Origin: an uncultured Clostridia bacterium
GTDB taxonomy: Bacteria > Bacillota > Clostridia > TANB77 > CAG-508
DNA: 6,710 nt
Reading direction: 5' to 3'
Assembly (NCBI GenBank): GCA_934179885.1
Contig: CAKPQY010000043.1
Coordinates: 1-6,710 of the forward strand
Part shown: piece after piece, positions 6,518-6,710 of the stretch
Layout of the letters: each line of letters begins with the position of its first letter
How positions within the stretch are numbered: position 1 is the first letter of the stretch
Notes under the pieces: model-generated
Told to the model about the DNA's origin: nothing
The model's input: only the letters and a program-made list of their open reading frames with translations
Databases searched by the model: none
Program-made: the position numbers and the translations under genes

Positions 6518-6710
6518 TTAATCACTTTTTGAAAATATAACCACAACTCATTTGCATTCGGTTCATGTTGATGTTTTGCCATATATTCCTCAACATCATC
6601 ATTACTTATCCATCTTATAGCCGTTTCAAGATAATCCTGCCTAATTGGTGAACCATTCAAATATTTTCCACCAATTTTATAAGCAGCACAATCCTTTTTG
6701 CTAAAATATC
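6466..6710 (-). CDS. Fragment of a DUF262/GmrSD-like protein, open at window edge and abruptly ended
   Basis: The reading frame is open from the window edge (YFSKKDCAAYKIGGKYLNGS) through RQDYLETAIRWIS, EEYMAKHQHEPNANELWLYFQ and VINWVQVVFPHHKKEM. It then stops at 6466, inside sequence that is coding in another frame for the surface protein. From memory, the motifs NGSPxRQxYLExAIKWI, HQHxxNAxxLWLYFQxVIxWV and FPxYRKEM occur in DUF262 (GmrSD-type) restriction proteins ahead of a C-terminal HNH nuclease. That nuclease part is missing here. A TTG at 6658-6660 is possible as a start, but the frame continues upstream, so this is more likely an interior piece. AGG and CCG codons appear here, unlike most of the window. 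Family identification is moderate and cannot be checked without a search. Confidence 0.5.
   Translation of the reverse strand, partial: YFSKKDCAAYKIGGKYLNGSPIRQDYLETAIRWISNDDVEEYMAKHQHEPNANELWLYFQKVINWVQVVFPHHKKEMNIQ

Overview
This is an AT-rich window in which every supportable gene lies on the minus strand. Gene content and codon use (arginine is almost always AGA, with strong purine-rich ribosome binding sites) point to a low-GC Firmicute, most likely an anaerobic spore-forming Clostridia member. The spore-former inference rests mainly on a CwlD-like cortex amidase next to a polysaccharide deacetylase. No rRNA, tRNA, CRISPR array or insertion sequence was seen.

In the direction of transcription, from high to low coordinates, the layout is as follows. 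(1) 6466-6710 holds a fragment of a protein resembling the middle of DUF262/GmrSD-type restriction proteins. It is cut off by the window edge at its 5' end and runs abruptly into the next gene. (2) 4085-6517 is a large repetitive surface protein with three related beta-sandwich-type repeats, acidic linkers and a C-terminal membrane anchor. It has no start of its own and ends at a hairpin terminator. (3) 2018-3931 is a promoter-driven two-gene operon: a membrane-anchored protein with three Ig-like repeats, then a response-regulator/GGDEF protein whose receiver domain lacks the phospho-acceptor aspartate. It is closed by a terminator. (4) 1360-1905 is a single-gene Nudix hydrolase with its own extended -10 promoter and a strong terminator. 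(5) 1-1240 is an apparent operon of a CwlD-type N-acetylmuramoyl-L-alanine amidase followed by a NodB-type polysaccharide deacetylase. Each is interrupted by a single inserted base.

The most notable signals are the two lesions in the cell-wall operon. Both are one extra C (coding strand) placed directly before the GGA glycine codon of an active-site motif (DA|GHG in the amidase, GHEI|GSH in the deacetylase). Both create an in-frame CGG codon, and I found no other in-frame CGG in the window. In known biology CwlD and a PdaA-type deacetylase act in sequence to make muramic delta-lactam in spore cortex, so both steps would be affected. Sequencing error, pseudogenisation and +1 recoding at a rare or unassigned CGG are all possible, and the sequence alone cannot decide. 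The second notable signal is the DUF262-like/surface-protein junction near 6475-6505, which looks like a deletion or an assembly chimera.
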